Shown here in pieces: positions 34,519-43,725 of a DNA stretch of 64,000 bases. Made by a program: the position numbers and the translations under genes. Positions within the stretch are counted from its first letter, which is position 1. Each line of letters begins with the position of its first letter. Source of the DNA: Hoylesella timonensis 4401737 = DSM 22865 = JCM 15640 (GTDB taxonomy: Bacteria; Bacteroidota; Bacteroidia; Bacteroidales; Bacteroidaceae); assembly GCF_000455445.1 (NCBI RefSeq), contig NZ_HG417090.1, positions 422,929-486,928 on the forward strand. Direction: 5' to 3'. Below the pieces are notes generated by a model. It worked only from the letters and a program-made list of their open reading frames with translations. It did no database searches and was not told where the DNA came from.

Positions 34519-35364
34519 TCATTGGAGTAATTCTGTCAGTTGACTGAAAATTTCATTCTTTCTATCAATGGTGTGCTTACGGAACTTTCCAGAAAGTCGT
34601 AGTAGTCTGTTCTTTTGTTTGTTGAGAGCAATTTCATCTGTAATCCATTCTTCTGCACTTATTTTGAGATGAGTAGGGCGATTTTTCTCGTAATCATAAT
34701 GAATATGACTAAGAGTTAGCTCAAGATGTTGCTCAGTACATTTCGCTGTGAGCATATAATAAAATTCGGTACGGTCTAAAGAAAGGAAGGAATTGCTAAA
34801 CTCTAACCATTCACAAAACCGTGCTACAATGACGTGTTGTTTGGGATTGACTAAGACTACACGACTATTGATCTGATTCTTCTCTTTGGTGAGCTCATTC
34901 ATATAATGGTAGACGGTGTTGTAAAGATCATTCGCAGACTTTTGTGGAACGTCTAATTGAAGGGTAAAAACCACTTTTCCTTGAGGATTCTGAGGTACTG
35001 CTCCTGCAAGATAATCAGCTTCTTTAGATGGATTCTTAACGGTTTTAGTGTCTTGATTCTTGTGAGAAGGTTGCTTGGAGGTAACACTTTGTGGAACAAC
35101 CCATTCAGATGAATTAGTTAAAGAGATTGTATCAGCCCCAATTGTCTTTTGTTCTGCTGGTTGTAAATCATGTTTCGTCTGCTGTTTCTTGGCTAATTTG
35201 ACAGCTTTTCGTGCTGCTTTCTTAGCTTCCTTCACAGCCTGTTTAGCCGCTTTAGCTTCTTGCTTTGCCTTTTCTAACCTTTGTTCGGGTGTTAGCACAG
35301 CTTGAGCCTGAACGAATAGAGGTATCCATAACAGGAGAACGAGTATGTTTTTTTTCATCATCAA
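34519..35364 (-). CDS. DUF4468 domain protein with Lys/Ala-rich linker
   Basis: A 281-residue exported protein (signal peptide ending AQA). Residues about 25-65 form a strongly charged helical repeat of AKQ/KAA motifs. The rest, from GKVVFTLQLDVP (about 130) to 275, matches the DUF4468 fold: a beta-rich region with YHYMNELTKEK and HIHYDYEK. The domain is Bacteroidetes-specific with unknown function. ATG 35361 or 35358 are alternative starts, as the first three residues are Met. Confidence 0.85.
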   Translation of the reverse strand: MMMKKNILVLLLWIPLFVQAQAVLTPEQRLEKAKQEAKAAKQAVKEAKKAARKAVKLAKKQQTKHDLQPAEQKTIGADTISLTNSSEWVVPQSVTSKQPSHKNQDTKTVKNPSKEADYLAGAVPQNPQGKVVFTLQLDVPQKSANDLYNTVYHYMNELTKEKNQINSRVVLVNPKQHVIVARFCEWLEFSNSFLSLDRTEFYYMLTAKCTEQHLELTLSHIHYDYEKNRPTHLKISAEEWITDEIALNKQKNRLLRLSGKFRKHTIDRKNEIFSQLTELLQ

Positions 35365-35507
35365 GATTGTTGAATGAGTTTACAAATTTAGACAAAATCT
35401 GTGAAACGCCCACGCAATTTTGGAAGATTAACGAAATAAGACCGTTGAATATGCAGGCATTTTACAAAGTCCACCGTGAAAGATACGCAAGTCTCTGAAC
35501 GTTATAA

Positions 35508-37544
35508 TTACTTTTGTTCCAGCAAGGTTTGAAGTCTGATAATTTCATCTCTGTATTGTGCTGCTTGCAAAAAGTCAAGGTCTTTGGCAGCCTGCTTCAT
35601 CATTGCAGTGGTATCAGCAATACTCTTTTCTAATTGTTCATGTGTCATTTGCTGTACAATGGGGTCAGCGGCAAATGCTCCTCCGAGAGGCTCCATATAC
35701 GCTTGTTGGGCAGCAACAGTGGAGTAACGCTTTTCTTTCATCTTCTCTTTGGTGGTTGGTAACGCATTTTTGATGTCCTTAACAATTTGTGTAGGCGTAA
35801 TGTGATGCTCCTCGTTGTATTTTAATTGGATGGAACGTCTGCGAGCGGTTTCATCTATCGTCTTACGCATACTGTCTGTAATGGTATCAGCGTACATAAT
35901 TACTTTTCCATGGATGTTACGTGCAGCCCTTCCTGCTGTTTGTGTCAGACTTCGGTGGCTTCTTAAAAAGCCCTCCTTGTCGGCATCAAGAATAGCAACT
36001 AATGAGACTTCTGGCAAATCTAAACCTTCGCGCAGTAGATTCACACCTACAAGAACATCGAACATCCCTGCTCTTAAATCATTCATAATCTTGACACGTT
36101 CTAACGTACCAATATCACTGTGAATGTAATTTGCTCTGACATCATGATTTAGAAGATATTCCGTTAACTCTTCTGCCATACGTTTAGTGAGGGTTGTTAC
36201 CAATACTCGTTCACCTCGCTCTGTTCTTTGTAGAATCTCATCTAACAAATCATCAATTTGATTTTCACTGGGTCGGACATCAATCTCTGGATCAAGAAGT
36301 CCTGTAGGACGTATCAGTTGCTCCACAACAACACCTTCTGCTTCCTGTAATTCATAATCTGCTGGCGTTGCGGATACATAGATGACTTGGTGCAACATGT
36401 CTTGAAACTCTTCAAATCGCAGAGGACGATTGTCAAAAGCGGCAGGAAGGCGAAAGCCATATTCTACCAAATTGCGCTTGCGAGCTCGGTCTCCGCCATA
36501 CATGGCACTAATTTGTGGAACGCTGACATGACTCTCGTCAATAACCATCAAGTAATCTTTTGGGAAAAAGTCCAACAAACAGTAAGGGCGTTCACCTGCT
36601 TGGCGACCATCAAAGTAACGTGAATAGTTTTCTATGCCGCTACAATAGCCAAGTTCCTTAATCATTTCCATATCGTATTCCACACGCTCCTTAATTCTTT
36701 GGGCTTTGAGTTGGTCGCCTATCTCTTCAAAATAATCAATCTGTTTGACTAAATCGTTTTGAATTTCATGGATTGCTCGTTCTGTTTGTTCTTTGGATGT
36801 GACAAAAAGGTTGGCAGGGTAGATGTGATACTCTTCGAAAGATTCTAATTGATGAAAAGTAGTACTGTCAACTTCCTCAATGGTTTCTATCTCATCATCC
36901 CACCATGTGATACGAAGCACATTGTTAGAGTAGGCCATGGCGATATCAACAGTGTCACCCTTGACACGAAAGTTTCCACGTTGTAAGTCAATATCATTTC
37001 TTACATACAATGCTTCAACTAACTTTCTAAGAAAATCATTTCTGTCAATGTGTTGTCCTTTTTGAATACTGATAATACTATTAGTCATGGCAGCAGGTCC
37101 ACCCATTCCATAAATACATGAAACAGAAGACACAACAACAACATCACTCCGTCCAGATAGCAATGCGCTCACAGCACTTAATCGCAGTCTGTCAATTTCG
37201 TCATTGATAGATAAATCTTTTTCTATATAAAGATCGGATGACGGAAGATAGGCCTCTGGTTGATAATAATCATAATAGGAAACATAATATTCAACCGCAT
37301 TCTCGGGGAAGAAACCTTTCATTTCTTCATAAAGTTGGGCTGCCAACGTTTTGTTATGACTCAAAATAAGCGTTGGTTTTTGAATATTTTGAATGACATT
37401 AGCAACCGTAAAAGTCTTTCCAGAGCCAGTCACACCTAATAAGACTTGGGCTGGGTCGCCTCGCCTTACACCGTCTGTGAGCTGTTGAATAGCTTGTGGC
37501 TGGTCACCTGTGGGTTGATATTTTGATGTGAGCTTAAAGTTCAT
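35508..37544 (-). CDS. uvrB: Excinuclease ABC subunit B
   Basis: A 678-residue nucleotide excision repair helicase. Walker A is GVTGSGKT near residue 40; the beta-hairpin region (YYDYYQPEAYLP) follows; DESHV is the Walker B box; helicase motifs V and VI are GVNLLREGLDLPE and QTAGRAARN. The C-terminal UVR motif (about 640-675) binds UvrC. Length is normal for the family. It is transcribed alone and divergent from bamD. Confidence 0.97.
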   Translation of the reverse strand: MNFKLTSKYQPTGDQPQAIQQLTDGVRRGDPAQVLLGVTGSGKTFTVANVIQNIQKPTLILSHNKTLAAQLYEEMKGFFPENAVEYYVSYYDYYQPEAYLPSSDLYIEKDLSINDEIDRLRLSAVSALLSGRSDVVVVSSVSCIYGMGGPAAMTNSIISIQKGQHIDRNDFLRKLVEALYVRNDIDLQRGNFRVKGDTVDIAMAYSNNVLRITWWDDEIETIEEVDSTTFHQLESFEEYHIYPANLFVTSKEQTERAIHEIQNDLVKQIDYFEEIGDQLKAQRIKERVEYDMEMIKELGYCSGIENYSRYFDGRQAGERPYCLLDFFPKDYLMVIDESHVSVPQISAMYGGDRARKRNLVEYGFRLPAAFDNRPLRFEEFQDMLHQVIYVSATPADYELQEAEGVVVEQLIRPTGLLDPEIDVRPSENQIDDLLDEILQRTERGERVLVTTLTKRMAEELTEYLLNHDVRANYIHSDIGTLERVKIMNDLRAGMFDVLVGVNLLREGLDLPEVSLVAILDADKEGFLRSHRSLTQTAGRAARNIHGKVIMYADTITDSMRKTIDETARRRSIQLKYNEEHHITPTQIVKDIKNALPTTKEKMKEKRYSTVAAQQAYMEPLGGAFAADPIVQQMTHEQLEKSIADTTAMMKQAAKDLDFLQAAQYRDEIIRLQTLLEQK

Positions 37545-37745
37545 CCTGAAAAGATAGTTATTTATAAATCGGTAGAGTCGTCCTTTGAAATACGGTTGAT
37601 AGCTCCCGAATCATTGAAAAGAGAGCCGTTGATGAATTTGTGGCGATAACCATAACGATAAGGTGACTTCAGTGCAAAAGTACAAAATAAAACATAGAAA
37701 TTCTGTAATAAACACTAATTTATTGAGAAAAATTACCCTGTTTGC

Positions 37746-37776
37746 TTTGTTAATCGTTGAATAATATGTACTTTTG
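37746..37776 (+). promoter_or_regulatory. Promoter of bamD-rpoZ-DUF4293
   Basis: TTTG (37746-37749), 19 bases, TACTTTTG (37769-37776): a full consensus match, 19 bases before the bamD start. Confidence 0.85.
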
Positions 37777-37795
37777 CACTTCAAAGAATTGATTA

Positions 37796-38689
37796 ATGAA
37801 GAAAGTATTTTTCATCACTATAAGCATTGTTCTGTTCTTTACGAATTGTGCAAACGAATTTAATGCTGTCTACAAATCGTCAGACACCAATTATCGGTAT
37901 GAATATGCCAAAGAGTGTTTCGTCAATGGCAAATATACCAGGGCTATCACACTGTTGAACGACCTCATTGTTGTTCAGAAAGGGACGGACCATGCACAAG
38001 AAAGTCTTTACATGTTAGCAATGGCTCAATACAAGACTGGTGATTATGAGAGTGCTTCCCAGGCTTTCAAGCGCTACATGCAAAGTTATCCAAAAGGACA
38101 ATATGCAGAGCTTGCGAGCTATTATATTGGTGAAAGTCTTTACATGAGTACACCAGAACCTCGTTTGGATCAATCGCAAACCGTTTCTGCCATTGCTGCG
38201 TTTCAGGAATTTTTAGATTTGTTTCCAGAAGCGCATCTAAAGAATCAAGCACAAAAGAGATTGTTCGAGTTGCAAGATAAATTAGTGAAAAAGGAACTAT
38301 ATTCAGCACAACTCTACTACGATTTGGGTTCTTATTTCGGTAACTGTACCAGTGGAGGGAATAACTATGAAGCTTGTATCATTACCGCAGAGAACGCTTT
38401 GAAAGACTATCCCTACTCTTCGATGCGCGAAAATTTCGCTGTACTCATTATGAAGAGTAAGTTTGAATTGGCAGAGCAAAGTGTTGAATCGAAACGATTG
38501 GAGCGTTATCAGGATGCAGAAGACGAATGTTACGGTTTTATCAACGAATATCCTGACTCCAAAGAACGCTCTACAGCAGAGAAATATATTCGAAGATGTA
38601 AACAGTTTACTCGCTCTGCTGAGCCTGTTACTCATCAAGAGACATCATATCTGTGGAGAGGTAACAGCTCAATTGATAACTTGTTTTGA
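37796..38689 (+). CDS. bamD: Outer-membrane assembly lipoprotein BamD
   Basis: A 297-residue lipoprotein: signal sequence with lipobox Cys18 (FFTNCANE), then five TPR-like helical pairs (about 35-260; examples YEYAKECFVNGKYTRAI and ALKDYPYSSM). BamD is part of the BAM complex that inserts beta-barrel proteins. The order bamD-rpoZ-DUF4293 is typical for Bacteroidetes and supports the call. Confidence 0.93.
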   Translation: MKKVFFITISIVLFFTNCANEFNAVYKSSDTNYRYEYAKECFVNGKYTRAITLLNDLIVVQKGTDHAQESLYMLAMAQYKTGDYESASQAFKRYMQSYPKGQYAELASYYIGESLYMSTPEPRLDQSQTVSAIAAFQEFLDLFPEAHLKNQAQKRLFELQDKLVKKELYSAQLYYDLGSYFGNCTSGGNNYEACIITAENALKDYPYSSMRENFAVLIMKSKFELAEQSVESKRLERYQDAEDECYGFINEYPDSKERSTAEKYIRRCKQFTRSAEPVTHQETSYLWRGNSSIDNLF

Positions 38690-38769
38690 GAAATAAATTA
38701 TAATAAAATAAGGTGAAGAGTAGTTCGTCTAATTTCAGGATGAATACTCAACGATAAAAGATTAAAGAT

Positions 38770-39102
38770 ATGGATTACAAAAAGTCAAAAGCCCCTACGA
38801 ACACCACAACGAGAAACATTATGGATCTCTGTGATAATACGGGTAATATTTATGAAAGTGTGGTTATCATTGGCAAGCGTTCCAATCAAATTGCCGCGCA
38901 GATTAAGCAAGATTTGAATAAGAAATTAGCAGAATTTGCATCATACAATGATTCTTTGGAAGAAGTATTTGAAAATCGTGAGCAAATAGAAATTTCTCGT
39001 TATTACGAGAAGTTGCCAAAGCCTACTTTGTTAGCAACACAAGAATTCATAGAGGATAATACTTATTATCGTGACCCATCGCAAGATAAAAACGAAGAAT
39101 AA
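38770..39102 (+). CDS. rpoZ: RNA polymerase subunit omega (Bacteroidetes type)
   Basis: A 110-residue protein with the omega-type core NIYESVVIIGKRSNQIAAQIK, which matches the conserved helix binding the beta' subunit. The N-terminus is extended and basic and the C-terminus carries a further helix, as is usual in Bacteroidetes omega. It lies 80 bases after bamD and 2 bases before the DUF4293 gene. Confidence 0.9.
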   Translation: MDYKKSKAPTNTTTRNIMDLCDNTGNIYESVVIIGKRSNQIAAQIKQDLNKKLAEFASYNDSLEEVFENREQIEISRYYEKLPKPTLLATQEFIEDNTYYRDPSQDKNEE

Positions 39103-39104
39103 TT

Positions 39105-39560
39105 ATGATTCAGCGTAAACAGACGTTATTCTTAGTTTTAGCGATAATTCTCTCTATTACATGCCTGTGCATGCCGATAGGAATATTAGAGCCCATAGGA
39201 ATGGGCACACCTACCGTTATATGGAATCTCGGTACCGTTGTTCCGGGCAGTGGTATGCAATTCAGTAATTGGCCATTATTTGCCTTTTTGGCTGTTTCTG
39301 TTGTTTTAGAGATAACTGCCATCTTTACCTATCACCGTAGAATGATACAGGCAAAGCTGTGCTCGTGGAGCATTGTGTTTTCTTTGGCTTGGTATGCTTA
39401 CTTTGCTTTTAGCATCCTCAATGGTTTTGGAAAAGCATACACGTTTCATCTCCAGTTCGCTGCTTGCTTGCCTTTAGTAGCTATCATTGCTTTAGTTTTG
39501 GCACGCAGAGGCGTTATACAAGACGAAAAACTTATCCGATCAGCTGATCGAATCCGATAA
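39105..39560 (+). CDS. DUF4293 family membrane protein
   Basis: A 151-residue protein with four membrane segments (about 8-28, 60-80, 85-108 and 115-135). The start MIQRKQTLFL and the overall plan match the DUF4293 family, which regularly follows rpoZ in Bacteroidetes. Function unknown. It is separated from rpoZ by 2 bases, and a terminator follows. Confidence 0.88.
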   Translation: MIQRKQTLFLVLAIILSITCLCMPIGILEPIGMGTPTVIWNLGTVVPGSGMQFSNWPLFAFLAVSVVLEITAIFTYHRRMIQAKLCSWSIVFSLAWYAYFAFSILNGFGKAYTFHLQFAACLPLVAIIALVLARRGVIQDEKLIRSADRIR

Positions 39561-39613
39561 TTAACTTCTTTTGTTCATTGAAAAAAGTTCTGAACAGTAG
39601 AGGTAAGAAAGGT

Positions 39614-39652
39614 AAAAGAGAATATGTTTTGCAAACACATATTCTCTTTTTT
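39614..39652. terminator. Intrinsic terminator after DUF4293
   Basis: AAAAGAGAATATGT (39614-39627) pairs perfectly with ACATATTCTCTTTT (39637-39650) over a nine-base loop, T-run to 39652; the A-run on the left makes it usable in both directions. Confidence 0.88.
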
Positions 39653-39702
39653 GTTCTTATAGGTGCGCAACAATGATTTGCGAAGCGTAAGTCTTTGTCC
39701 GC

Positions 39703-39748
39703 AAAAATGGTCTCGCAATCTGACAAAGCTAATGGATAGAACCGCCCT
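39703..39748. mobile_element. Fragment related to the MITE right end
   Basis: AATCTGACAAAGCTAATGG followed by ATAGAACCGCCCT aligns with the last 45 bases of the MITE at 28266-28310 (AATCTAACAAAGCTAATTT, ATAGAACCAGCCT). The other end was not found, so it is a remnant. Confidence 0.7.
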
Positions 39749-39785
39749 AAAAATAAAAGCGCATTCAACTAAAAGATGAATGCGC
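39749..39785 (-). terminator. Intrinsic terminator after pgk
   Basis: On the minus strand, GCGCATTCA (39785-39777) and TGAATGCGC (39767-39759) form a perfect 9-bp stem followed by TTTTATTTTTA. It directly abuts the MITE fragment. Confidence 0.85.
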
Positions 39786-39833
39786 AAATATTTGTGTAAC
39801 GATGTTCAAAGTGTAAAATACACTTCAAACTAC

Positions 39834-41084
39834 TTAGCCCTTGATGGCAGCTACACCAGGAAGTGTTTTCCCTTCAATTGCCTCAAGCATAGCTCCACCA
39901 CCAGTAGATACATAAGAAACCTTATCGGCTAATCCAAACTTATTCACAGCAGCAACTGAGTCGCCACCACCTACTAATGAGAAAGCCCCATTGTCTTGGG
40001 TTGCTTGTGCTACATACTTAGCTATTTCTCCTGTACCATGTGCAAAGTTTTCTAATTCAAATACACCTACAGGACCATTCCAAAGGATTGTCTTTGATTT
40101 CAAGATGATATCTTTCCATATCTTCAAGCTTTCTTCCGATGCGTCCATACCTTCCCATTCGTCTGGAATCTCATTGATAGGGAACACTTTTCGCTCAGTA
40201 TCATTAGAAAAATCTTTTCCGCACACTGTTGCAACCGACAAAGAAAGATTAACACCCTTCTCTTTGGCAGCTTTCATTACATTCAATGCCTCTGGCATCA
40301 GGTCGTCTTCGTGTAGTGATTTACCAATCTTTCCACCTTGTGCCTTGATGAACGTGTAGCCCATTCCTCCACCGATAATCAAGTTGTCTACCTTGTCGAG
40401 CAAATTCTTTATCACACCTAACTTAGAACTTACCTTGCTACCACCAATAATAGCGGTGAAAGGATGTTGTGCATTTTTCAATACACTGTCAATTGCTGAC
40501 ACTTCCTTCTCCATCAAGTAGCCTAACATCTTGCTGTCATTATCAAAATAATCGGCTATCACAGCAGTAGAGGCGTGTTTGCGATGGGCTGTTCCAAAGG
40601 CATCATTTACATATACATCGGCATACGAAGCCAATTTTTTAGCAAAGTCAGCCTGACGAGTCTTCATCTCACTTTTCGCAACATCATATGCTGGTGTGCC
40701 TTTTTCAACACCTACAGGCTTGCCTTCTTCTTCAGCATAGAAGCGCAGATTCTCTAAAAGTAGTGCTTCTCCCATTTGCAAACTGGCTGCTTCTTTTTCA
40801 GCATTTGCACAGTCTTTGGCAAACTTCACATCAACACCTAATGCTTTTGACACATTCTTCACAATTTGTTCGAGCGACAGTTCTGGCTTTACTTTTCCTT
40901 TAGGTTTGCCCATGTGGCTCATCATAATCACAGCACCACCATCCTTCAATATCTTTTTAAGGGTTGGCAGCGCACCGCGAATACGAGTATCATCGGTTAC
41001 TTCTCCTTTGTCATTCAAAGGAACATTAAAGTCTACGCGTACAATGGCTTTCTTGCCAGCGAAATTAAATTGATCAATTGTCAT
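39834..41084 (-). CDS. pgk: Phosphoglycerate kinase
   Basis: A 416-residue glycolytic enzyme transferring phosphate from 1,3-bisphosphoglycerate to [11 protein letters not shown] opens the substrate-binding domain; MMSHMGKP, the KVSSKLGVI region, and [13 protein letters not shown] near the C-terminus are characteristic. TAACTTTG at 41137-41130 is a likely -7 element about 46 bases before the start. Transcribed alone, with its own terminator. Confidence 0.97.
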   Translation of the reverse strand: MTIDQFNFAGKKAIVRVDFNVPLNDKGEVTDDTRIRGALPTLKKILKDGGAVIMMSHMGKPKGKVKPELSLEQIVKNVSKALGVDVKFAKDCANAEKEAASLQMGEALLLENLRFYAEEEGKPVGVEKGTPAYDVAKSEMKTRQADFAKKLASYADVYVNDAFGTAHRKHASTAVIADYFDNDSKMLGYLMEKEVSAIDSVLKNAQHPFTAIIGGSKVSSKLGVIKNLLDKVDNLIIGGGMGYTFIKAQGGKIGKSLHEDDLMPEALNVMKAAKEKGVNLSLSVATVCGKDFSNDTERKVFPINEIPDEWEGMDASEESLKIWKDIILKSKTILWNGPVGVFELENFAHGTGEIAKYVAQATQDNGAFSLVGGGDSVAAVNKFGLADKVSYVSTGGGAMLEAIEGKTLPGVAAIKG

Positions 41085-41104
41085 TTTTTAATATTCTTTT
41101 TATG

Positions 41105-41321
41105 AGTAATTATTTATCTGTCTTGATGACAAAGTTACAAAAAAATGATGTGAATGCTGACATTATTTCTAAGTTTTTCTGTAGAATTATTCTTCTGGCA
41201 ACTGCTTTCTTATTTAAGAAGAGGGATTTGTGGCGAAAGCCTCTCTTTTTTCTTTTGCGTCCACAACAATGCTAATGCTATGAAACTTCCTTGCTGCTAC
41301 TTGGGTAAGGCAGAAGTTGTG
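41105..41321. other. Intergenic region upstream of pgk
   Basis: Apart from the pgk -7 motif (41130-41137, minus strand), nothing recognisable. The adjoining 41322-41757 is the dispersed repeat copy B. Confidence 0.5.
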
Positions 41322-41733
41322 TTTGTCCTATTATTTTACCAAAAAACGACCATCTAAAATCTTCAAAATAGAAAATTTTAATAGGCAAACGCACAACAAA
41401 AATGCACTGATTTTCACAAAATCGACGTCTTCTCAAGTTAGAATATTGATTTAACGCTCTTGGAAACACGCTTTAAGGGTGTTATTCACATGCTTCAACA
41501 GCCTTAAAGCATGCAAATTGGAGGCTTATCTCAATGCTTCAGTCGCCAAGAAAGGGTAAAAACAGGCAAGTAAAGAGACGTTGTAAACGTAATGTGTTCA
41601 ATAACAACGGATTATGAATCTTGCTCATTTTTGGCGTATTTGCGACCAACTTTGAAGTTGGTGATTTACACGCGAGTTATGAGAGGCACTTTGTAAAGAA
41701 AATTCAGCATTAATTATCCTCCAATGCAGCGTA
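41322..41733 (+). repeat. Dispersed intergenic repeat, copy B (about 410 bp)
   Basis: Collinear with copy A at 27604-28013, same orientation, nearly no indels. It lies between the pgk upstream region and the stop of the DUF1460 gene. It keeps the five 22-nt units (41438-41547) and the left hairpin arm (41634-41650), and the 3' block TATGAGAGGCACTTTGTAAA is identical to copy A. Confidence 0.88.
41438..41547 (+). repeat. Five 22-nt periodic units inside copy B
   Basis: Units start at 41438, 41460, 41482, 41504 and 41526, in the same register as copy A; for example TTATTCACATGCTTCAACAG and TTATCTCAATGCTTCAGTC. Confidence 0.7.
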
Positions 41734-41757
41734 TCATTTATTCTACAAACTCTTCAA

Positions 41758-42612
41758 TTACATGCCATTGCATCTTACTGCACGAATGCCAATTTGTGTA
41801 CGTTGACCTTGCATGTATTGGTACAGCGTTTTAGGTTCTTCTACCACTTTTCCACGAATGGACGAAGCGTTGAGCAGATGCAAACCATCGTTATGCCACA
41901 CAGCAATGCCCACATGACTGGTGTCTAAACCTTTTTTACGGGTGAGCATGGCTATGATGTCGCCATCGTGAATCGCAGAGCGAAGGAGCGGTGTGTTGAG
42001 AATACTGTCTTTGGGTATGTAAAAATAAGATTTTCCAGATACTTGTTTTTCCATCTCTCGAATGGCTTTCTTTACCTCTGGTCGGTGGTGCATCATGGGA
42101 TATAAATGCGTATTTGATGTCATGAAATGCAGATTGACAAACTGTTTGGCAGTAAATGGCGGTTGGTTGACAGCTACCGGACGTACATAACCCATACGAA
42201 CGTTGTCTACTATCCATTCTGTAAAGTAGTGTAGGCGTTTGCCATAAGACACTTCGCCGTTGTGATAACGAATCAGTCGCAGATAGGTACAAAAATTGGC
42301 AAAACGTGTTTGCTTGTTTTTGTGGCACAAGTACAGTGCTAATACGTTTTCAACGTAAGTGGTACAATCCAGTTCTCGGGTATTGATAATCAGTTTTTCG
42401 GTGCTATTTACCTCCAAAGTTTTTGCTACATAGGGAATGCCTTTCAGTAGTCGGGCAAAATATAACATCATGTTTTGGTTCTCTTTTTGTTGGGAACCTT
42501 GTTTCAACCATTGCTCAATTTTTATACTGTCATTAGGCTGATACTGAATATCTTGCGCCTTAACGGTTATACTAAAACTGAGAAGTAAAATATAAATAAA
42601 TTGTCGTTTCAT
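41758..42612 (-). CDS. DUF1460 domain protein (NlpC/P60-like amidase fold)
   Basis: A 284-residue exported protein (signal peptide MKRQFIYILLLSFSITVKAQ). The DUF1460 hallmark ELDCTTYVENVLAL supplies the likely catalytic Cys; DTSHVGIAVWH supplies a His later on. The family belongs to cysteine amidase folds acting on peptidoglycan or similar targets. I choose ATG 42612; ATG 42636 overlaps the preceding gene and adds eight polar residues before the signal peptide. It is the last gene of a six-gene operon. Confidence 0.87.
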   Translation of the reverse strand: MKRQFIYILLLSFSITVKAQDIQYQPNDSIKIEQWLKQGSQQKENQNMMLYFARLLKGIPYVAKTLEVNSTEKLIINTRELDCTTYVENVLALYLCHKNKQTRFANFCTYLRLIRYHNGEVSYGKRLHYFTEWIVDNVRMGYVRPVAVNQPPFTAKQFVNLHFMTSNTHLYPMMHHRPEVKKAIREMEKQVSGKSYFYIPKDSILNTPLLRSAIHDGDIIAMLTRKKGLDTSHVGIAVWHNDGLHLLNASSIRGKVVEEPKTLYQYMQGQRTQIGIRAVRCNGM

Positions 42613-42613
42613 A

Positions 42614-43705
42614 TTATTGTTTTTTATATCGTCCAAAGTTAAATCCTACATAAATATTGAGATTGCCAAACAGTGTGTTGCTGGTTAGCTGCTGCCTATT
42701 GAAGCGATAATAGTGAATAATAGCACTCGTGCCTGCATACCATTTCGTATTGTTCCACACCAATCCGAATCTTCCTAATGCATCAACATTTAATTTACTC
42801 ACATGGTAAGCAGCTGACCATTTATTGTCTTGTTGAATATCACCATCGCTCTGTTTGTATCCTAAAGCTGCCGAGAGTGACGAGGCGAGTAGCCAATTAT
42901 GAGCAAACACCCAATTGTAGCCATATCCAGCCGAGACAGAGAAGTCGGTATAACGATAGTCGCCAAAGACAACGTGTGGTTCATTCGTTGCAAGATGGTT
43001 CGAAGGAAACTGTATCTTTTCTTTAACCATTCGGTTGAGTTCGCCAATGTCAATGCTTGTTTGGTGTCGGGTGTAGCCAATGCCAGCCAAAAACGACCCC
43101 GCACTTTTGCGCTGCACCGTAGATTGACTGAATGCAGCAGGGTAGGAGAACCGCTTATTGTTAAAGATGTAATATAGGTTGAAGCCTTTAATGCTCGATT
43201 GAAATCCGTTGAGAGGCAAATCTTCTAAAGCTTTTGTGTCGGTGTGATGATTGATGAATAGGTTTCGTATGTAGTAATGGTTTCCCATTTTCCGATAAAA
43301 CAAGTCGATACCTATTCGCGAGGAGTACAGGCTCAAGTCAATTTCGGTGCGGTCTTTATTCTCGTTAAAGTTTTTCAAATCAATGGTATAGCCCAAGAAT
43401 ATCCACTGATAGCCCACAAAGGGTCCCACCTTTACACTGGGCGATGGCGCCAAAGTAATGGTTTGTCCTTCGCTGTTCTCCAGTCGGTATTTTTCATAAG
43501 TATTGGTGTTTTGCAACATCATCGTGAATTTATAGTGTTGTGGTTCCACATAATTCGTATCCACAGCGGTAAAACTCTCTATGATTTTACCCGCTTGTTG
43601 TTTTATCTGCTGCCAAAAACCTTTGCGTTCAGGAATGGTATCTGCATTCAGCGATACCGATTGCATTATCAATAGTACTATAAACGAGACTTTGAAAACC
43701 TTCAT
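42614..43705 (-). CDS. DUF4421 domain protein
   Basis: A 363-residue exported protein (signal peptide ending LNA). After a short helical region (FWQQIKQQAGKIIESF) comes the DUF4421 segment with AVDTNYVEPQHYKFTMM, then a beta-rich region with alternating strands that ends in an aromatic-basic tail (GFNFGRYKKQ), compatible with an outer-membrane barrel. Function unknown. It ends 1 base before the DUF1460 start, so the two are coupled. Confidence 0.85.
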   Translation of the reverse strand: MKVFKVSFIVLLIMQSVSLNADTIPERKGFWQQIKQQAGKIIESFTAVDTNYVEPQHYKFTMMLQNTNTYEKYRLENSEGQTITLAPSPSVKVGPFVGYQWIFLGYTIDLKNFNENKDRTEIDLSLYSSRIGIDLFYRKMGNHYYIRNLFINHHTDTKALEDLPLNGFQSSIKGFNLYYIFNNKRFSYPAAFSQSTVQRKSAGSFLAGIGYTRHQTSIDIGELNRMVKEKIQFPSNHLATNEPHVVFGDYRYTDFSVSAGYGYNWVFAHNWLLASSLSAALGYKQSDGDIQQDNKWSAAYHVSKLNVDALGRFGLVWNNTKWYAGTSAIIHYYRFNRQQLTSNTLFGNLNIYVGFNFGRYKKQ

Positions 43706-43725
43706 TCTTTAACGGATTTCTATAC

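Noticed and set aside
39834..41105. Plus-strand frames within pgk (up to 122 codons)
   Set aside because: All lie opposite the conserved pgk coding sequence.
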